From positions 496,001 through 560,000 of the forward strand of contig CP073691.1 of the NCBI GenBank assembly GCA_018228685.1: a stretch of DNA of 64,000 nucleotides, given 5' to 3'. The notes beneath the pieces are model-generated. The model saw nothing but the letters and a program-made list of their open reading frames with translations, did no database searches and was not told the DNA's origin. Position numbers and translations under genes: made by a program. How positions within the stretch are numbered: the stretch's first letter is position 1; each line of letters begins with the position of its first letter. The stretch comes from Clostridiaceae bacterium Marseille-Q4149. GTDB lineage: Bacteria; Bacillota; Clostridia; Oscillospirales; Oscillospiraceae. Shown here in pieces: positions 26,497 through 35,872 of this stretch.

Positions 26497-27594
26497 CTAA
26501 ACCTCCAGTCGCTGCATGGCCTCGGAATAATTCTGCGGGGCAAAGGTGGTCGCACCGGGGTACTGCTCTTCGGTACAGAGAATGCAATGCACCCGTCCGT
26601 CCGTAAGCAGCTGTTCCTCCGGCGCTGTGCCGAAATAGAGGATGCGGCTGTAACCGTCTGTTTTGGGCAGGCGGCAATCTGCGCTGCCCCCGGTCTTTAC
26701 CAGAGCCGGGATAGCCTGCAAAAGCTGGTTTTCCTCTGAGATGTCCTGGGTCTGCAGATCGTCCCGGTCCGTCCAGCACAGGGTATAGGGTACTCCGCTT
26801 TGCAGCAGTGCCATGCCTGCGGAGGACACGACCTCCGCCAGTGCGTCCATCTGCTGGGGGGTACCGCCGGTACGCTTATCCCAAAATACCAAAAGGGAAC
26901 GGCTCTCCGGCTGGCTGGCCTCCTTTAGGATCAGTTCGTCCAGCTTGGAGGACAGCTTCCAGTGGATCTGCCGGATGTCGTCGCCGGGTCGATACTCCCG
27001 AAGCTGATACACCTCGCTGCGGTCCTCACCCCGTCGATTGGAAGCGCCGTCGTCAGCATAGGCCGGTCGGGCGGTCATGTCCGCCTCCATGGGATAGAGG
27101 TCCGGGAGGATGGTCAGACGGGCATCCGCTTTCACAGGGGACTTCATGGGGAGCAGGCCCAGGTAGTCCAGCAGGGTAAACCGGCTGATCTGCACATACA
27201 CTCTGCCGCAGAAGCTGCTTTGCAGCAGGATGGTTTTGCTGCTTTCGCCCTTGGCTCCGATGCTGCCGGTCAGCGTCACCGTCTGCTCTTCCTCAGTGAG
27301 ATCATTGCGGACAGAGACCTGACAGCCATAGCGCATTACGGGAAGAAACGCTCCGTTGCGGATACGCACCCGACAGCTGGCTGCCGTGCGTTTTGCCGCT
27401 GTGGCCGGGGTCAGAATGTCCGCCTGCAGGTGCCTGCGGACATAGATATTGACTGTCCAGGAGGCCAGCGGCAGCAGGAGCAGCAAGCAGAGTCCGGCCA
27501 ACGCCCAAAAGGAGCCACTTGTAAGAAGCAGTGCCGCCAATGCCAGCAGCAGGAGCAGATAACACAGGGCACTGCCTAAGATCGTTTTTTTCAT
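26497..27594 (-). CDS. DUF58 domain protein
   Basis: 365 residues from the ATG at 27594, which overlaps the MoxR stop as ATGA; longer starts lie inside the MoxR gene. Two N-terminal membrane helices (about residues 5-50), a beta-rich extracellular middle, and the DUF58 signature REYRPGDDIRQIHWKLSSKLDELI followed by a von Willebrand A-like fold (SRSLLVFWDKR). DUF58 proteins act with MoxR ATPases, perhaps as metal-dependent adaptor or chaperone modules. Partner of the genes on either side. Confidence 0.92.
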   Translation of the reverse strand: MKKTILGSALCYLLLLLALAALLLTSGSFWALAGLCLLLLLPLASWTVNIYVRRHLQADILTPATAAKRTAASCRVRIRNGAFLPVMRYGCQVSVRNDLTEEEQTVTLTGSIGAKGESSKTILLQSSFCGRVYVQISRFTLLDYLGLLPMKSPVKADARLTILPDLYPMEADMTARPAYADDGASNRRGEDRSEVYQLREYRPGDDIRQIHWKLSSKLDELILKEASQPESRSLLVFWDKRTGGTPQQMDALAEVVSSAGMALLQSGVPYTLCWTDRDDLQTQDISEENQLLQAIPALVKTGGSADCRLPKTDGYSRILYFGTAPEEQLLTDGRVHCILCTEEQYPGATTFAPQNYSEAMQRLEV

Positions 27595-28538
27595 TTGCTG
27601 GAAAATTCCCGGATATCCGGCTTTTGAACGGAGGTAAGTACATTTTGCAGGATCAGTGCCGCTGTATATTCCTGAAGCCGTGCCTTGGAGTTGAGGATCA
27701 GACGGTGGACGCACACATCCGGGAACACGGCACACACATCGTCGGGGATCACATAGTCCCGGCCCTCCAAGTAGGCGTTGGCCTTGGCCGCACGGGTCAC
27801 AGCCAGAGCGCCACGGGGACTGACGCCCAGGGTCACATAGGCATTGGAACGGGTCAGATCCACCAGTTCCGCAATATAGTCATAAATTCGGTCTGCCACA
27901 TGGATATTGCTGACCTCTGCAATGAGCTTTTCCAGCTCAGCAGGAGAAGTCACCGTCTGACAGGCAGAAAGCGGGTCCACATGATGGCGGTCCTTCAGCA
28001 GCGCCGCCGTGCTGGCCCGATTGGGATAGCCCATGCTCAGCTGGAGCATGAAACGGTCCAGCTGGGATGCGGGCAGCATCTGCGTACCCGCAGAGCCCAC
28101 CGGGTTTTCCGTTGCCAGCACGATAAAGGGCTTCGGCAGGGGCCGGGTCACGCCGTCCACGGTGACCTGCAACTCCTCCATAGCCTCCAGCAGAGCGGAT
28201 TGGGTCTTGCTGGAAGTACGGTTGATCTCGTCCGCCAGCAGCAGATTGGTCATAATGGCTCCGGACTGATATTTCAGCTTGCCGTCTGCCTTATCAAATA
28301 CGGAGAAACCGATAATATCCGAGGGCAGGGTATCGGAAGTGAATTGGACACGCTTGGAGTCCAGACCCAGGGTCTTGGAAAACGCCTTGGCCAGCGTCGT
28401 CTTGCCCACGCCGGGCACATCCTCCAGCAGCACATGGCCCTGGGCCAGGATGGCCAGCAGCACCTTGCGGACGATGTCCTCCTTGCCCAAAACGACCTTG
28501 TTGACCTCTGCCTGAATTTGATCTGTCAGCTTGTTCAT
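27591..28538 (-). CDS. MoxR-family AAA+ ATPase
   Basis: 315 residues. Walker A GVGKTTLAK near residue 42-50, Walker B LLADEINR near 103-110, sensor and arginine-finger region GTQMLPASQLDRFMLQ, and the AAA_lid_2 C-terminus with SPRGALAVTRAAKANAYLEGRDYV. MoxR ATPases are chaperone-like remodellers that usually work with DUF58 or vWA proteins to mature metal or membrane complexes. ATGA overlaps connect it to the upstream prenyltransferase-like gene and to DUF58, so all three are translated in step. Confidence 0.95.
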   Translation of the reverse strand: MNKLTDQIQAEVNKVVLGKEDIVRKVLLAILAQGHVLLEDVPGVGKTTLAKAFSKTLGLDSKRVQFTSDTLPSDIIGFSVFDKADGKLKYQSGAIMTNLLLADEINRTSSKTQSALLEAMEELQVTVDGVTRPLPKPFIVLATENPVGSAGTQMLPASQLDRFMLQLSMGYPNRASTAALLKDRHHVDPLSACQTVTSPAELEKLIAEVSNIHVADRIYDYIAELVDLTRSNAYVTLGVSPRGALAVTRAAKANAYLEGRDYVIPDDVCAVFPDVCVHRLILNSKARLQEYTAALILQNVLTSVQKPDIREFSSK

Positions 28539-29659
28539 GCCTTTTTCCTCTTTCTGCCGATGATGTAGATCGCACCGGCGGCGATTACGACTACCGCACC
28601 GATCACGGCGCAGATGATGATTCCATTTGTGCCGGATGCCTCACGGGGCGCTTGAGTGCCGTCAAAATGCAGCACCCACGGCTGCCCGTCCCGCACACGC
28701 TGCACAGCCACTAAGGCCAGGACGGATTGGGCCGTTGCCAGGCCGTCGCCGGCGCCCTCCAGCACATGGCGGTAGGTGCCGTCCGCTTCCCGGAACTGGG
28801 AAAGCTCGGTCAGCAGGGTGTGCTCGCCCTTGACAAACCGGCTATCCGTCTCCGGGTCAATGCCCAGGGCGCACAGGGCCAGGATGACCTGGGCGGTGCT
28901 TTCCGCGTTCTCGTCCCCATAGGCGATATACCCGCAGGTGTCCGTCAGCTGGCTGGAAAGATAAGTAAGCGCTGCGTCGATCTCGGTCTCCAGCTGGTCC
29001 CGATAGGGGGCCAGTGCCTGCACCGCCATAGCGGTGATGTCCACATCCGATTTTCCGGAGATCAGGCCAAAGCCGCCGTCCGGCTCCTGAGCAACGGAAA
29101 TGGCATTTACCATGTCCTCTCTGGAATACCGGGCATCGTCCGGGACCTCCGTATCCTCGGCATCCAGAGCCAGCAGCGCCCATATCCAGCCATTTAAGCC
29201 CTGAGCGCCCGGATCACGGGCATAGTTGTAAGTACCCTCTGCGATCAGGTCGATGGCCGAGCCGTCGGGCTTCGTGCCGAAGTGGGTGGGGTCGCCGCCC
29301 AGAGCCAGCACCGTTAAAGCGATCCGGTGATACTCTGTGGCCTTGTTGCGGTCCAGGCATCCGTTTTTGGCGTATGCGTCCTCCACATGGGCCTTCAGGG
29401 CCGCTAAATAGTCGGAATAGCTCTCCCTTGTGCCGGACAGTGCCATAGCTATGGCCAGCCAATCGCAGACGGAATCGCCTGCGGGAAACAGCTCCCGGTC
29501 CTTCAGCAATTCACCCTTCTTGCCGCCCAGAGCGGACATTCCCTCCGCACTCTGTGCGATCTGTTTTTTCAAAGAGGGCTGCGCTTCCGCAAAGACCACC
29601 ATTGGGAGCAGAAGCAGCACACAAAGAAGTGCCGCTAATATTCGTGTTGCTCTTTTCAT
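28535..29659 (-). CDS. Secreted prenyltransferase/squalene-oxidase-repeat protein, membrane anchored
   Basis: 374 residues. Signal peptide (MKRATRILAALLCVLLLLPM, cleavage near VFA-EA), an alpha/alpha-barrel of repeated helical hairpins (residues 30-320; AIDLIAEGTYNYAR, GLNGWIWALLALDA, AISVAQEPDGGFGLI, DITAMAVQALAPY, STAQVILALCALG, GDGLATAQSVLALVA), then a C-terminal membrane helix (IIICAVIGAVVVIAAGAIYII) and basic tail. The catalytic DXDD of cyclases is absent, so it is a binding barrel. The same alpha6/alpha6 fold forms the first half of animal transcobalamin; the second half, DUF4430, is in the gene just upstream. ATGA overlaps join both neighbours. Confidence 0.88.
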   Translation of the reverse strand: MKRATRILAALLCVLLLLPMVVFAEAQPSLKKQIAQSAEGMSALGGKKGELLKDRELFPAGDSVCDWLAIAMALSGTRESYSDYLAALKAHVEDAYAKNGCLDRNKATEYHRIALTVLALGGDPTHFGTKPDGSAIDLIAEGTYNYARDPGAQGLNGWIWALLALDAEDTEVPDDARYSREDMVNAISVAQEPDGGFGLISGKSDVDITAMAVQALAPYRDQLETEIDAALTYLSSQLTDTCGYIAYGDENAESTAQVILALCALGIDPETDSRFVKGEHTLLTELSQFREADGTYRHVLEGAGDGLATAQSVLALVAVQRVRDGQPWVLHFDGTQAPREASGTNGIIICAVIGAVVVIAAGAIYIIGRKRKKA

Positions 29660-31620
29660 GCTGCTGCCTCCCAGGTTCTATGAAATTTGTTTTGATAAGG
29701 GGTAAGGCCCGATCCCCGCCGCAGGAGCAGGGCGGGGGCCGCCTGTGCGGCGGTGGGGGATGGCTCCGTGCCGCCGGTGGCCGGGAGAATATCTGTTTTC
29801 TCCTCATGGCACTTGGAGCAGCGATAGTGGATGTAACCATCCTCTGTTTCGGTGGGTTCCAAACGATCCGTCTCCACGAAGTCGTGGCCCAGAGCTTGGT
29901 AGCCGCCGTTGATCCATAGGCCGCAGTAGCTGCTCAGTGAACCGTAGCCGCCTCCGGTGGAATCGTAGCCGCCGATGTCCTTGCCATAGGACAGGGTGAA
30001 GCGCACATAAATGGTAATGCCGTTGCGAACCTTGTAACCGCTCATGCCGGTACCCTCATACAGGGTGCCGTTGATGGAGTACATCCAGCCGGAGCCTTGG
30101 GTATAGTCAAACTCCCCGATGCTGTCCCGGTCATAGTTATCATTGGTGGTGATGCCGTCCCGCAGGATCAGCTCCCAAAGATGCTCCGGGACATTGGCTC
30201 GGTAGGCAATGTCGCCCCGGCTAATCCGGCGCAGATAGAAGTTCATGGTAGCAGACCCCTGGTAATCCGGCTCATAACCGCGCTCCTGCAGGAAGCGCAG
30301 CAGCACGGACGCCGCCGTTTCGCCCTCCACGATGTCCAGCGTTCCGGTATCCAAAATGCCCAGGCCGATGGTAGTCGCGTCCAGCACCACATCCACCGAG
30401 CCCGCCGGGTCGCCCTCGCTGATCTGGTGGTAGGTGACGGCATAGACCTTCATGGTGGAGTTTCCGTTTCCGTCCCAGGCCAGCACCCGGATGATGTGGG
30501 TCTCCTCATCGCCCAGTTGAGGGGGCTCGAAATACAGCTCATAGGTGGGCTGGGAATCGCCGTAGCTCTTTTCCACGGTCTTGCCGTCCAGCGTGACCCG
30601 GATCTGATTGGAGTAGATCACACCGGCCCCCAGCTCGGCGTTGGCGCGGGCGATCACCGTCAAGGGGAAGGTTTGGGAGGTCATGTCCAGGCTGGCCCCG
30701 TCCAGATTGGTGACGATGGAGGGAGGATAGTCCCCCATCGTCGGGTGGGTGTCGTCCGCGAGATTCGCGTAATAGCCCACCCGGTACTGAACAAGCCCCA
30801 GGAAGGTCTCTCCATCATAGAGGGACAGCACAAAGAGGTTATCTGCGTTGAAATCCAGCTGTGCCTCGTAGTCCTGGTTATTCTGAGAAGTAAGCAGCAA
30901 TCCGTTCCCGGAGTTGGTCTCATTTTTCAGCCGGACACGGATATGCAGATCGCCCTTACCCAGGGGATAGGCCACAAAGGTCAGTTTCCCGTCGGGCAGC
31001 TCTGCCTTGGTGAGCTGCTGGGTTTTCAGCGTCGTATAAATGCGGGGGGTATCATCCTCATCACCGCCGCTGCCGTGGTCACCTCCGCTGCCGCCGTGGT
31101 CCCCGTCGTCTCCGCCGGTGCCATCACCATGGTCACCGGAATCCTCGGAACCGCCTTTGTTATCGTCTGACTTGGAGCCGCCCTGGTCGCCCTTGCCGGG
31201 GTTATCCGTGGGGTCTGTGGGACCCGATGGATCCGGCTTGGTGTCGTCGGGTTTCTGCGTGTCATCCGGTTTCTGCGTGTCATCCGGGTTCTGTGGCTCA
31301 TCCGGTTTCTGTGGCTCATCGGGCTTCTGTGGCTCATCAGGTTTCTGCGGCTCATCGGGCTTTTGTTGCTCATCGGGCTTCTGCGGCTCTGATGGATCCT
31401 GGGCAGTATCCGTATTCTCTGTATTATCCTTGTCGGAGCTTTGCCCGCCGGTGCTGCCGGATCCTTGCAGCGACTCCGCCTGGAGCCGATCCGGCTGAGT
31501 GCTGATGGGATTGTCCGGCCTTGTCCGACCGGAGGAGAGAAGTGAGAGGCTGATCCCTGCCACCAGCACAATGACCAGCAAAATACTTACGGCGCTTAAC
31601 AGGCCGCTGCGTTTTTTCAT
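29656..31620 (-). CDS. Exported DUF4430 protein with a proline-rich repeat linker
   Basis: 654 residues from the ATG at 31620 (GGAGG eight bases upstream). An N-terminal anchor (LLSAVSILLVIVLVAGISLSLL), then a KPDEPQ-type repeat linker (78-134), a glycine/aspartate-rich stretch (140-205), Ig-like modules, and a DUF4430 domain (about 405-550: EGETAASVLLRFLQERGYEP...GWMYSINGTLYEG). A small treble-cysteine CSKCHEEK motif follows near 615. DUF4430 is the fold of the transcobalamin beta domain. First gene of the coupled block; it overlaps the barrel gene as ATGA. The C-terminal ~35 residues look unrelated to any anchor, so it is held by its N-terminus. Confidence 0.88.
   Translation of the reverse strand: MKKRSGLLSAVSILLVIVLVAGISLSLLSSGRTRPDNPISTQPDRLQAESLQGSGSTGGQSSDKDNTENTDTAQDPSEPQKPDEQQKPDEPQKPDEPQKPDEPQKPDEPQNPDDTQKPDDTQKPDDTKPDPSGPTDPTDNPGKGDQGGSKSDDNKGGSEDSGDHGDGTGGDDGDHGGSGGDHGSGGDEDDTPRIYTTLKTQQLTKAELPDGKLTFVAYPLGKGDLHIRVRLKNETNSGNGLLLTSQNNQDYEAQLDFNADNLFVLSLYDGETFLGLVQYRVGYYANLADDTHPTMGDYPPSIVTNLDGASLDMTSQTFPLTVIARANAELGAGVIYSNQIRVTLDGKTVEKSYGDSQPTYELYFEPPQLGDEETHIIRVLAWDGNGNSTMKVYAVTYHQISEGDPAGSVDVVLDATTIGLGILDTGTLDIVEGETAASVLLRFLQERGYEPDYQGSATMNFYLRRISRGDIAYRANVPEHLWELILRDGITTNDNYDRDSIGEFDYTQGSGWMYSINGTLYEGTGMSGYKVRNGITIYVRFTLSYGKDIGGYDSTGGGYGSLSSYCGLWINGGYQALGHDFVETDRLEPTETEDGYIHYRCSKCHEEKTDILPATGGTEPSPTAAQAAPALLLRRGSGLTPYQNKFHRTWEAAA
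31222..31388 (-). repeat. 18-bp tandem repeat (KPDEPQ-type linker)
   Basis: About nine copies of an 18-bp unit encoding KPDEPQ, QKPDDT and near variants inside the DUF4430 gene. Such in-frame repeats vary in copy number and set the reach of the surface domain. Confidence 0.85.
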
Positions 31621-31708
31621 ACGGGTATCCTCCAAATAGCGGTTTTGGATTCTTACCATTGTCTCCTAAAACAAGAGGCAATGGTAAAGCCCCAAAATAT
31701 GGCGAATT

Positions 31709-31736
31709 GCCTCCCCTCCCAAAAGGGAGGGGAAGC
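31709..31736. repeat. GC-rich hairpin repeat A
   Basis: GCCTCCCCTCCC, loop AAAA, GGGAGGGGAAGC: a 12-bp stem with one mismatch between two leftward genes. Nearly the same hairpin occurs at 36997-37025, so it is probably a dispersed intergenic repeat; no T run follows on either strand. Confidence 0.7.
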
Positions 31737-31753
31737 CATGGATTCGCCTTGGT

Positions 31754-33820
31754 TTACTTGGAATTTTTGACGACCGCAACGGCGTCGGCGGAGTTGACGG
31801 CCTTGTCAAGGTTCACATCCGCGCGCAGGAACTTCCGTACAGAGACCTTCTCAAAGTCGGTGTACTTGCCGCTGTAGATGTCATAGGTGAGTTGAGCATC
31901 GTTGATGTCCACAAGGCCCGTCTCGTTGACATCATAGCTCTGCTTCACTTCCTCGGCAGTGGCGCTGGCCTGCATAATATTGGCCTCAGCCATAGCCTTG
32001 TCGAATGCCTCTCCCTTGTCCACGATCACCAACCAGCTGTAAACATTCTCGCCGTAAGCGGTAGTCTTATACATGACATTATCGCCGTAGGCAAACGCCT
32101 TGCCCTCTTCGGGGGTGCCGGTCACGGTTACCAGGAACACGGTCTTGTTATCCATCTGCACATACTCGGAAACAGCGACCTCCATGGTCAGAGTGGATTC
32201 CTTCATGACGGTGATGATCAGATCGCCGGTGACATTGGCAATGGTGTAGGTGTTGTTAGCACCCTCGGTGACAGTCACGGCCTTGCCGCCCATAGTGGCA
32301 GTGATGGTGTACTCAAAGTTCTCCTGCTTGGCCACGGTGAAGGTGTAGTTGGTGTTTTCCTTGACGGAGCTTTCGCCGGTGGCATCGCCTGCGCCGGTGC
32401 CTTCAAACTTGACAGTAAAGGTCTCCGGCTGCTTCTCCGTCTTGTTGCTGTTGATGATGATGTCGCCGGTCACATCCGCACCGGGGATGGTGTAGGTGGT
32501 AGTGCCGTCCTCATTCGATACAGCTTTAAAGCCGGTGTAGCCCTTGCCGCCGATGGTCACGGCCATGTTATAGGTGTAGCCCTCCGCAGGAGTCAGCTTG
32601 AAGGTGTAGACCTTCATGTAGGTAGCAGTTGCTTCACCGGTGGTATCGTCGCCCAGGGTGACATTAAAGCTCTTGGGGGTCTTGGTGCTCTTAACAACAA
32701 CATTGCCGTTGACATTCGCCACAGTGTAGATGCCATTCTCGTCCGGGCTAACTGTCGTTGCCTCGCCGTCGCCGACGGTGACAGTCACGGTGTAGTCATA
32801 GTTGGGGTCTGCGGGCTTGAAGGTCAGAGTGCCGCCTGCTGCGATCACGGAGCCCTCCGCGTCGGTACGGGTGAAGCCATCCGGCAGAGTCACGGTGTAG
32901 CCGCTGACGGTCACGGTGGTCGTATCCTTCAGCACGATGGCGGCGGGGGCATCAAGCTCGATGGCATTGGTATTGGTATCCACATACGCCGCCGTGACCT
33001 TGACAGCAGACTGGCCCTGACCGGCTGCGGTGAAATTCAGAGTCAGCGCATCGCCCAGCTCGGCGGCTTTACCGTAACGCACGATTCGCACGGTGCCGCT
33101 GCCGGGGATCACGCGATAACCCTCGATGCTGGTGGCTTCCATGTTCAGCGTCAGAATGGCTGGGTCAAAAGAGAAGGTCATGTCGTAGGCGTTGTAGGTG
33201 GTCTTGCCGTCGTTGTTGCCGATGGTCACAGGGATCTCCACGATCTGGCCGGAGGCTACCTGCTTGTCCGCACCCAAGGACACGGTGTAGCCCTTGGCTT
33301 CACTGGACTTCACTGTGACATCAATGATGTTGCCGGTTAATTTGACATCGTTGTCTTTAAGCGTATCATAGTCAGGCAGCGCTTCGGTTTTGACCTCAAT
33401 GCGAGCGTTTTCTGCCGTGATGTTCTCCGTTGCCGTAAAGGTAACAGTGGCAATCTTGCCGGCGTTAAGAGTGACAGGGTCGCCTGTAGTGCTTAGGCCG
33501 GATACCCGGATGGCATTTTTACCAAGGATATCAACATTATCTCCCACTGTGCCAGTAGTGCCCGTGCCCGACATACATCCAGGTTCAAGCTCGCCGCTGG
33601 TTTTGACATAAGCAGTCTTGTCAAAATAAATTGCCCACTCCCAGTTATTCAGGTTCGTAATGGTCTTGTCGATCGACAGTGTAAGCGTAATCGTATCACC
33701 CGGCTGAACCTCTGTCTTATCAACTGTTGTTGACATCGTCGGAACATCAACAGCAAATACAGCAGGGATAAGGCTGATAATCATGGCGATTGTCAACAGA
33801 ATGGAAAGAGTTCTTTTCAT
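31754..33820 (-). CDS. Cohesin-like and dockerin protein 1
   Basis: 688 residues. Signal peptide (1-23). Two cohesin-like domains: about 30-150 (VDKTEVQPGDTITLTLSIDK) and about 172-300 (GYTVSLGADKQVASGQIVEI, NAYDMTFSFDPAILTL). Then three tandem beta modules of about 85 residues (300-560), a further beta domain (QMDNKTVFLVTVTGTPEEGK), and a C-terminal dockerin (625-688; DVNETGLVDINDAQ and DVNLDKAVNSADA). The second calcium loop is degenerate (LDK for GDG). Same domain order as the 37.0 kb gene. A protein with both interaction partners can chain or branch an assembly at the surface. No catalytic domain. Confidence 0.88.
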   Translation of the reverse strand: MKRTLSILLTIAMIISLIPAVFAVDVPTMSTTVDKTEVQPGDTITLTLSIDKTITNLNNWEWAIYFDKTAYVKTSGELEPGCMSGTGTTGTVGDNVDILGKNAIRVSGLSTTGDPVTLNAGKIATVTFTATENITAENARIEVKTEALPDYDTLKDNDVKLTGNIIDVTVKSSEAKGYTVSLGADKQVASGQIVEIPVTIGNNDGKTTYNAYDMTFSFDPAILTLNMEATSIEGYRVIPGSGTVRIVRYGKAAELGDALTLNFTAAGQGQSAVKVTAAYVDTNTNAIELDAPAAIVLKDTTTVTVSGYTVTLPDGFTRTDAEGSVIAAGGTLTFKPADPNYDYTVTVTVGDGEATTVSPDENGIYTVANVNGNVVVKSTKTPKSFNVTLGDDTTGEATATYMKVYTFKLTPAEGYTYNMAVTIGGKGYTGFKAVSNEDGTTTYTIPGADVTGDIIINSNKTEKQPETFTVKFEGTGAGDATGESSVKENTNYTFTVAKQENFEYTITATMGGKAVTVTEGANNTYTIANVTGDLIITVMKESTLTMEVAVSEYVQMDNKTVFLVTVTGTPEEGKAFAYGDNVMYKTTAYGENVYSWLVIVDKGEAFDKAMAEANIMQASATAEEVKQSYDVNETGLVDINDAQLTYDIYSGKYTDFEKVSVRKFLRADVNLDKAVNSADAVAVVKNSK

Positions 33821-33845
33821 TTTGTGTTTAACCTCCTTATGGTAT

Positions 33846-35846
33846 TTAGGATTCTGCGGGGAATTTACTCATTTTCCCGTTTGTATAACGATAGATCAAC
33901 GCAGCATCTGTGGAGTTTACAGCACCATCGCCGTTAACATCTGCCGACAACTTCTGAGAATCTGTCAGTGTGTATCTTCCATTAACCGAGCGATAGACGA
34001 TTGCTGCATCCGTGGAATTTATGATGCCATCTCCGTTCACATCCCCATATGTCACATCCGGCTTCGTGTCTGCCTTTGCATACTCAAAGGTGAACAGGGC
34101 GACGGGCCTAAAATTATTAGTGCTGCTGGATTCCAGCGTGACCGCCATGGCTGTTCCGTCCGCATTGCGGATATAGCGGGTGACGGGGGTGGTGACGGTC
34201 TGGGTGCCGTCACTGTTGGCCTTGTAGCTGTTTTTCAAGGTAACAGAGCGGATAGTTGCCGAGGACACCACATCTACAGCAAGGTCCGTCTCGTAGCCGT
34301 ATGCAGTAGCGTCTGCGTGGTAAATATCCACGCCCTCGTTGTAGGTAATGTCAACGCTCTCCGTTCCTTCCGGAACGATCACATGGTACTTGGGAATCTC
34401 CTCGTAGACATTTTTGAACTCCTCGTTGTCCTCGCTGCCCAGGGTAACGATGCCCTCATAGGAAATGTTCTTTGCATTCAGCTTCGTGCCGTTGACAGAG
34501 ATGGACTGGAAGGGGCGCTCCAACTCAGCGGTAGGAGATACATTCAAGATGGCTGTGGCCGGTGCGATCTTGGCATAGTCCGTGCCGCCAGAATCATCCG
34601 TGGCAATCTTTCGGTTGGGATCCATGCCTACAAGGTAGTAGGTGCCCTCCTCTGTGGGGGCGGTGAAGGAGAAAGTGCTCTTTCCGTCAGCCGCTTCCTT
34701 GTACTGCTCGATTTGCTCCCACTTGTCGTTATACAGGAACACATCCAGGTTCGAGAAGGGATAGAAGTCGCTGCCCTCGAAGGTGGTACCGTAGGCCCGG
34801 GTATTCACTGTCATCTGTGTGCCGGGACGGACGCTGTATTCGTCCTGGTCGAAGCAGGTAAATGCACCGCCGCTGGACCAGAAGCTCCAGTTGCTGTACA
34901 TGGCCACATCCCAGGTATCTCCGTTGGACAGCAGGATGTAGTCCGAGGTGGAACCCCAGCCGGGACTCATGTAGGGATAGCAGTGATTCCTGTAATACAT
35001 TAAATTCTCGTCATGGCCCCAAAAATTTGCCATGTAGAGGCTGGTGGGAGAGCCGGTGATCTTCAGCGCAGCCAGTGTGTCCGCCGTATAGGCAGTCTCC
35101 TCGTCCATGTAAAGAACATCGTCTCTGAGGATGAAGCCCTCCAGGTCGCTGCGGGTATATTTCCCCTTCCCGCATTCCTCCTCCGGCAGGCCGATGAAGT
35201 AGCGCTCCAGCAGGTAGAGATACAGGTGCAGGCCGGTGGGCCGCTCCACGATGTTCTCATCCACATACTCGCCTTCACCGTTTGCCGTATGGAAGCGGTA
35301 GAACTCGGGCATGTCGTACCGGCTCAGGTCGAAGTAGGGAACCGTGATGGCCTTGTGGCAGAGAATCGTCCCATCCTTGCCCCTGATGGGTACGCCGTCG
35401 TTGGAGATGGTCACATACACCGTGACCTCCTTGGCGGGGGTCTCATCGTAGTTATACTGTGCGTCCAATCCGTGAGGAGCTTCCTTGACCGTGATGGTAA
35501 AGGTCGCTGTAAGCTCTTTGCCGTCCGAGCAGGTCGCCTTGACCTTTGGCTCATAGGTGCCGGGGTCTTTCTCTGATACATAGAGTGAGCCGTCCTTGAC
35601 CTTGGTTTGGACGCTGAACTGCGCTGCGTTGGTCAGCGTGTAGGTCAGCGTATGGCCGTCTGTATCTTCAAAGACATCTGCCAGCTTGATCTCCAGCAGG
35701 CTGCCGGCCACAACCTCGCCGGTGGTGACGGCATCCGCCTTCACGGAAACGCAGGAATCCGCAGCCAGCGCCGGTATGACGCCGAATACGCCTGCCGACA
35801 GGACCAAAGTCAGTGCCAGCAGCAGAGATAGTATGCGTTTTCTCAT
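33846..35846 (-). CDS. Dockerin surface protein
   Basis: 666 residues. Signal peptide (MRKRILSLLLALTLVLSAGV), a cadherin/Ig-like domain (40-125: VFEDTDGHTLTYTLTN), a DUF4430-like stretch near 140-340 (VTVYVTISNDGVPIRGKDGT, with many aromatic residues), Ig-like modules and a type I dockerin (600-666). Both calcium loops are intact, DVNGDGIINSTD and DVNGDGAVNSTD, and the helix residues AAIVYR and AALIYR match those in the 19.9 kb protein. It should bind the same cohesin. It sits 25 bp after the cohesin gene at 31.8-33.8 kb in reading order and within the same leftward run. Confidence 0.88.
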   Translation of the reverse strand: MRKRILSLLLALTLVLSAGVFGVIPALAADSCVSVKADAVTTGEVVAGSLLEIKLADVFEDTDGHTLTYTLTNAAQFSVQTKVKDGSLYVSEKDPGTYEPKVKATCSDGKELTATFTITVKEAPHGLDAQYNYDETPAKEVTVYVTISNDGVPIRGKDGTILCHKAITVPYFDLSRYDMPEFYRFHTANGEGEYVDENIVERPTGLHLYLYLLERYFIGLPEEECGKGKYTRSDLEGFILRDDVLYMDEETAYTADTLAALKITGSPTSLYMANFWGHDENLMYYRNHCYPYMSPGWGSTSDYILLSNGDTWDVAMYSNWSFWSSGGAFTCFDQDEYSVRPGTQMTVNTRAYGTTFEGSDFYPFSNLDVFLYNDKWEQIEQYKEAADGKSTFSFTAPTEEGTYYLVGMDPNRKIATDDSGGTDYAKIAPATAILNVSPTAELERPFQSISVNGTKLNAKNISYEGIVTLGSEDNEEFKNVYEEIPKYHVIVPEGTESVDITYNEGVDIYHADATAYGYETDLAVDVVSSATIRSVTLKNSYKANSDGTQTVTTPVTRYIRNADGTAMAVTLESSSTNNFRPVALFTFEYAKADTKPDVTYGDVNGDGIINSTDAAIVYRSVNGRYTLTDSQKLSADVNGDGAVNSTDAALIYRYTNGKMSKFPAES

Positions 35847-35872
35847 GTTTGTTTACCTCATTTATGCGTAGG

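Noticed and set aside
29656..29760. Frameshift at the end of the DUF4430 gene
   Set aside because: The odd C-terminus lacks a sorting signal, but no other frame continues a recognisable anchor, and the ATGA overlap with the next gene supports the given stop.
31222..31388. CRISPR-like periodic repeat
   Set aside because: Contiguous in-frame 18-bp units encode a proline-rich linker; there are no spacers.
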